A DNA stretch of 9,598 nucleotides from an uncultured Lachnospiraceae bacterium. GTDB taxonomy: Bacteria > Bacillota > Clostridia > Lachnospirales > Lachnospiraceae. A program made the position numbers and the translations under genes. Positions 6,301 through 9,598 of this stretch are shown here, one piece after another. Numbering within the stretch: the stretch's first letter is position 1; each line of letters starts with the position of its first letter. The notes under the pieces were generated by a model. The model saw only the letters and a list, made by a program, of their open reading frames with translations, was not told the DNA's origin and did no database searches. Location: the NCBI GenBank assembly GCA_902803015.1, contig CADCOL010000092.1:1-9598 (forward strand), in the 5' to 3' direction.

Positions 6301-8049
6301 ATGAACAAGATTTTGAAAAAACTGAATATCCTTTTGGATAAAAAACAGAAATGGCAGATGGCCGGACTGGTTGTGCTGATGTTTATCGGTGCAATGATGG
6401 AAGCATTCTCCATCGCCGGAATTGTACCGGTGGTAGCAATTGTTCTGGCACCGGACAAAATTGAAACCAACAGGCTTGTGGCTCCGATTTACGATGCGCT
6501 TCCATTTACCTCGGAAAAGAGTTTCGGCATATTTCTTATGGTGGCACTGGTCGTTGCTTTTATAATTAAAAACATTTATATCTACTGGGAATATAAACTT
6601 TTATACCGTTTTATTTTTACAAACCAATTCCGTACTTCGGAACGGATGATGAAAAACTTTATCCGCAGGGATTACGAATTCTTTCTGGAAGCGGATACGG
6701 CTGTCATTCAGCGTTCCATCACATCGGATGTCAATAACATGTATGCACTGATTCAGGCACTTCTGACACTGATTTCCGAAGCAGTTATTTTTGTCAGTAT
6801 TGCCGTAGTTCTTCTTTGGGCGGATCCGCTGATGACGGGAATCGTTGCCGCACTTTTGATTGTTACTCTGTTTATCATCAAGATTTTTATCAAGCCGGTT
6901 ATGAAACGTGCAGGAGAGGAGAATCAGTATTTTTACAGCGGACTCTTTAAACATATTTCGGAAATGGTAATGGGAATCAAAGAAGTAAAAGTTTCCGCCA
7001 GAGAGAAATACTTTGTGGAAGAGTATAAAACCTGTGGCAGCGGCTATGTAAAAGCTGTCCAGAAATACACCATTATCAACAATGTTCCGAGACTGATTAT
7101 TGAAGTGGTCTGCATCGCTGCGGTAATCGGATACTTCCTGTATCTGTATTTAAGGGGCGGGGACAATACGGGAACATTTACCGTGATTTCCGCATTTGCA
7201 CTGGGATTAAGCCGACTGATGCCCTGTGCAAACCGCATTAACAATCAGTTGAACAATATTGCGTATTTCGAGCCGTTCTTTATGGGCGTTACGGATAATC
7301 TTCAGCAGGAAATCGAAGATGAAAATGTGGACATTTCCGCATTTGAAGTCCCAACGGAAAAACTTCCCGCCGAAAAGGAAATCTGCTTAAAGAATATTAC
7401 ATTCCATTATCCGACCATGCCGGATGTGAATATATTTGAGAATGCCAGTCTGACCATTCCCATCGGCAGCAGTGTCGGAATCGTCGGAACCACGGGCGCC
7501 GGCAAGTCCACGATAGTCGATATTCTTCTCGGCCTGTTACAGGTTCAGGAAGGTACGATTCTGGTAGACGGCGTCAATGTTCTGGAAAACGGAAATTACA
7601 GGAAATGGCTTAAGAATGTTGGATATATTCCGCAGACGATTTTTATGCTGGACGATACCATTCGAAGCAATGTGGCATTCGGAATTCCGAAGGAATCCAT
7701 TGATGAGAAACGTGTATGGGAAGTCTTAAAGGAAGCCCAGCTTGATGAATTCGTAAAAGGACTTCCGGAAGGGCTGGATACAAAAATCGGTGAACGGGGC
7801 GTTCGTATTTCCGGCGGACAGAGACAGCGAATCGGAATTGCGAGAGCATTGTATGAAGATCCCGAAGTACTTGTTATGGACGAAGCAACGGCTGCACTGG
7901 ATAACGATACCGAAAAAGCGATCGTGGATTCCATTAACCGGCTTCACGGTACGAAGACTATGATTATCATTGCACACAGACTGCAGACGATTGAGAAATG
8001 CGATTCGGTTTACCGTGTTGAGAATAAAAAAATCATAAAGGAACGCTGA
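6301..8049 (+). CDS. ABC transporter, fused permease-ATPase; probable PglK-like lipid-linked oligosaccharide flippase
   Basis: A half-transporter of 582 residues with one membrane domain fused to one ATPase domain, which would act as a homodimer. Six hydrophobic segments lie near 20-50, 75-98, 150-173, 176-198, 265-285 and 291-308. The ATPase domain has the A-loop tyrosine Y370, Walker A G396-TTGAGK402-S403, Q-loop Q445, signature ISGGQ (503-507), Walker B VLVMDE (523-528) with catalytic E528, D-loop ALD (532-534) and the switch histidine H559, so it looks fully functional. The N-terminal MMEAFSIAGIVP block resembles PglK, which flips undecaprenyl-diphosphate oligosaccharides. Neighbouring glycosyltransferases and a polymerase fit that role. 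There is no peptidase domain as in bacteriocin exporters. A multidrug or lipid exporter of the MsbA type cannot be excluded. A 42-base A-rich gap precedes it, with only a weak GGGA ribosome site at 6286-6289. Confidence 0.9.
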   Translation: MNKILKKLNILLDKKQKWQMAGLVVLMFIGAMMEAFSIAGIVPVVAIVLAPDKIETNRLVAPIYDALPFTSEKSFGIFLMVALVVAFIIKNIYIYWEYKLLYRFIFTNQFRTSERMMKNFIRRDYEFFLEADTAVIQRSITSDVNNMYALIQALLTLISEAVIFVSIAVVLLWADPLMTGIVAALLIVTLFIIKIFIKPVMKRAGEENQYFYSGLFKHISEMVMGIKEVKVSAREKYFVEEYKTCGSGYVKAVQKYTIINNVPRLIIEVVCIAAVIGYFLYLYLRGGDNTGTFTVISAFALGLSRLMPCANRINNQLNNIAYFEPFFMGVTDNLQQEIEDENVDISAFEVPTEKLPAEKEICLKNITFHYPTMPDVNIFENASLTIPIGSSVGIVGTTGAGKSTIVDILLGLLQVQEGTILVDGVNVLENGNYRKWLKNVGYIPQTIFMLDDTIRSNVAFGIPKESIDEKRVWEVLKEAQLDEFVKGLPEGLDTKIGERGVRISGGQRQRIGIARALYEDPEVLVMDEATAALDNDTEKAIVDSINRLHGTKTMIIIAHRLQTIEKCDSVYRVENKKIIKER

Positions 8050-8053
8050 GGAG
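8048..8053 (+). promoter_or_regulatory. Strong but distant Shine-Dalgarno before the GT2 at 8070
   Basis: GAGGAG overlaps the stop codon of the ABC transporter gene. It is a strong match to the ribosome site but stands 16 bases before ATG 8070, well beyond the usual spacing. No in-frame start codon lies between, so the ATG remains the best start. Confidence 0.4.
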
Positions 8054-8069
8054 CGGATTCAAAAGCAGA

Positions 8070-9101
8070 ATGAGATTAAGTATTATTGTACCGGTTTATA
8101 ATATGGCGCATGACGGAATTCTTGAGTTCTGTCTGGATTCCCTGCTGAATCAGACAATTTCCGATTATGAGATTATTGCGGTGGACGACAAGTCTACGGA
8201 TGATTCGCTGAAGGTTCTGCGTGAGTATGAAAAGAATCATCCTGAAAAAATACGTGTCATTGCATCCGAGAATAACCGGAAACAGGGCGGTGCAAAGAAT
8301 CTGGGAATACGTGCCGCAAAGGGAGACTGGTTCGGTTTTGTGGACAGTGATGACTGGGTGAGCCCGGATTATTATGAAAAACTGTTAAATAAAGCGGATG
8401 AGACCGGCGCCGATATTGTAGGGTGCAATTACAACTACACAGGCACGCACTCTTTTGAAAAAGGGGAACCGGGAAAGAATAATTCTTTGGAACAATCCGG
8501 CATATTGGATCAAAAGAAATATAAAGACCTGATTCTTGAACCGGGAAGTATGGTAACCAAGGTTTATCGTCGCGAGATTTTCTTTGATAACGGCCTTTGG
8601 TTTCCGGAGTATATGTTTTACGAGGATAACTGTCTTGGACCGCTTACAATGTTAAGCTGTAAGCATTTTGAGTTTCTTGACGAGGACAATTACTATTATT
8701 ACCAACAACCGGATTCCACAACACATCACATTGATGTGAAGAAATGTGAAGACCGCATGGATTCCATGATTATTTTCATCGAGGAATGCTGGAAAAGAGA
8801 GTACCTGCAGGAGTATCCGGAAGAGATTGAATACCGTTTTACGGAACTGTTTTATGTCAATACGTTGTTTACCTACATGATCGGGGTTCCGTTCTTTAAG
8901 AAGAAATTATCATTTTTAAGACTCCTTCGGGAAGGAATCCTGAACTGCTTCCCGGATTATCAGGAAAACAGATATTTTATAGAGCGTCAGGATGCGGAAG
9001 TAAAGAAACTGACGCGGATGCATTGTAAGTCACCGTTTTGGTTCTTTTGGTACTACGAAGCACTTACCTGTTATCGAAAACTGTTTAGAAGAAAGGCATG
9101 A
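8070..9101 (+). CDS. GT2 family glycosyltransferase (GT-A fold)
   Basis: A family 2 glycosyltransferase of 343 residues. It opens directly with LSIIVPVYNMAHDGI (3-17), then SLLNQTISDYEIIAVDDKSTDDS (24-46), where DDKS replaces the more common DDGS, then GGAKNLGIRAAKGDW (73-87) and the metal-binding DSDD at 92-95. The second half has MVTKVYRREIF (161-171) and MFYEDNCLGP (182-191), with E185-D186 as the likely catalytic acidic residues, then NYYYYQQPDSTTHH, a usual feature of this subgroup. The C-terminus is rich in aromatic and basic residues (FWFFWYYEALTCYRKLFRRK) and may lie against the membrane. It follows the ABC transporter by 20 bases and is probably in the same transcript. Donor and acceptor are not predictable from sequence. 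Confidence 0.94.
   Translation: MRLSIIVPVYNMAHDGILEFCLDSLLNQTISDYEIIAVDDKSTDDSLKVLREYEKNHPEKIRVIASENNRKQGGAKNLGIRAAKGDWFGFVDSDDWVSPDYYEKLLNKADETGADIVGCNYNYTGTHSFEKGEPGKNNSLEQSGILDQKKYKDLILEPGSMVTKVYRREIFFDNGLWFPEYMFYEDNCLGPLTMLSCKHFEFLDEDNYYYYQQPDSTTHHIDVKKCEDRMDSMIIFIEECWKREYLQEYPEEIEYRFTELFYVNTLFTYMIGVPFFKKKLSFLRLLREGILNCFPDYQENRYFIERQDAEVKKLTRMHCKSPFWFFWYYEALTCYRKLFRRKA
9091..9096 (+). promoter_or_regulatory. Ribosome binding site for the GtrB-like gene
   Basis: GAAAGG lies in the end of the preceding GT2 gene, 7 bases before ATG 9104. The in-frame ATG at 9098, which overlaps the previous stop as ATGA, would be only 1 base away, so 9104 is preferred on spacing. Confidence 0.45.
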
Positions 9102-9103
9102 TT

Positions 9104-9598
9104 ATGGAAAAATGTTCCATTATAGTTCCCTGCTATAACGAGGAAGAAGCCCTTCCGCTTTTCTATGAGGCGGTGGAACCGATACTCGGACAAATACCGG
9201 AACTTGAATTTGAATATATTCTGGTGGATGACGGAAGCCGTGATCAGACTTTGGAAGTAATGCGTTCTTTGGCGGAAAAAGACGCGAAAGTGCATTACAT
9301 CAGCTTTTCGAGAAACTTTGGAAAAGAAGCTGCCATGCTGGCCGGCATGGAGGAGTCCAAAGGAGATTATGTGGTCATTATGGATGCGGATTTACAGGAT
9401 CCTCCCGAGCTTTTGCCGGAAATGTACAAGGCGGTAAAGGAGGAGGGATATGACTGTGCGGCAACCAGACGAGTGAACCGTAAGGGAGAACCTCCGATTC
9501 GATCCTTTTTCGCAAGAAGATTCTATCGGATTATGAATCATATGGCGAAACTTAATATGATGGATGGTGCCAGAGACTACCGTTTCATGAAGCGCGTG
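9104..9598 (+). CDS. GtrB/DPM1-like GT2 glycosyltransferase, 3' end outside the window
   Basis: The first 165 residues of a polyprenyl-phosphate glycosyltransferase of the GtrB/YfdH/dolichol-phosphate-mannose-synthase group. Such enzymes load a single sugar, often glucose, onto undecaprenyl phosphate at the inner membrane face. The visible markers are SIIVPCYNEEEALP (5-18), ILVDDGSRDQT (39-49), SFSRNFGKEAAMLAGM (about 66-81), the metal-binding MDADLQDPPE (93-102, DxD at 94-96) and GARDYRFMKR just before the edge, all characteristic of this group and different from the other GT2 enzymes here. Full-length relatives are about 310-330 residues with two C-terminal membrane helices, which would lie beyond the window. 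The start is ATG 9104; ATG 9098 would add two residues and overlap the previous stop. A role in side-branch or wall-polymer glycosylation, with a flippase and a GT-C transferase elsewhere, is inference. Confidence 0.92.
   Translation, partial: MEKCSIIVPCYNEEEALPLFYEAVEPILGQIPELEFEYILVDDGSRDQTLEVMRSLAEKDAKVHYISFSRNFGKEAAMLAGMEESKGDYVVIMDADLQDPPELLPEMYKAVKEEGYDCAATRRVNRKGEPPIRSFFARRFYRIMNHMAKLNMMDGARDYRFMKRV

Noticed and set aside
5212..9101. Possible recent duplication between the GT2 genes at 5212 and 8070
   Set aside because: They share the family motifs SLL.QT, DSDD and a downstream ED pair, but the acceptor halves differ throughout, so the likeness is family-level and does not indicate a recent duplication.
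1..9598. CRISPR arrays, tandem repeats, insertion sequences, tRNA or rRNA genes
   Set aside because: Reading through the window I found no periodic repeats, no transposase motifs or flanking inverted repeats, and no RNA-gene sequence. Coding sequence occupies nearly everything.

Overview
The window is a stretch of one surface-polysaccharide (capsule or exopolysaccharide) biosynthesis locus from a low-to-moderate GC Gram-positive anaerobe, most likely a Clostridia/Lachnospiraceae-type Firmicute. That placement is an inference. It rests on the EpsG-type polymerase, on two GT4 enzymes whose subfamilies I know mainly from gut Clostridia and relatives, and on the codon and base composition. No species can be named from this sequence alone.

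All nine genes lie on the + strand and fill almost the whole window. In order they are: (1) a GT2 glycosyltransferase cut at its 5' end (2-805); (2) an EpsG/Wzy-like membrane polymerase (790-1878); (3) a WfgS/WcaE-like GT2 (1891-2751); (4) a GT4 (2748-4037); (5) a second GT4 (4034-5221); (6) a GT2 (5212-6258); (7) a full-length ABC transporter resembling the PglK lipid-linked oligosaccharide flippase (6301-8049); (8) a GT2 (8070-9101); (9) a GtrB/dolichol-phosphate-sugar-synthase-like GT2 cut at the 3' end (9104-9598). Genes 1/2, 3/4, 4/5 and 5/6 overlap by 4-16 bases, and the largest gap is 42 bases (6259-6300). No terminator, tRNA, rRNA, CRISPR array, insertion sequence or recognisable promoter was seen, so the window looks like the interior of one long operon whose promoter and initiating sugar-phosphate transferase lie upstream.

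The inferred division of labour is as follows. A phosphoglycosyl transferase outside the window starts the chain on undecaprenyl phosphate. The six cytoplasmic GT2/GT4 enzymes add sugars one by one. The ABC protein is a candidate for flipping the lipid-linked repeat unit outward, and the EpsG-type protein is a candidate for polymerising it outside the membrane. The last gene probably loads a single sugar on undecaprenyl phosphate, for side-branch or wall-polymer decoration. Donor sugars and linkages cannot be read from sequence.

I do not see an undescribed system. The point most worth a second look is the pairing of an EpsG/Wzy-type polymerase with a PglK-type ABC flippase, with no Wzx (MATE/PST-type) flippase in view.
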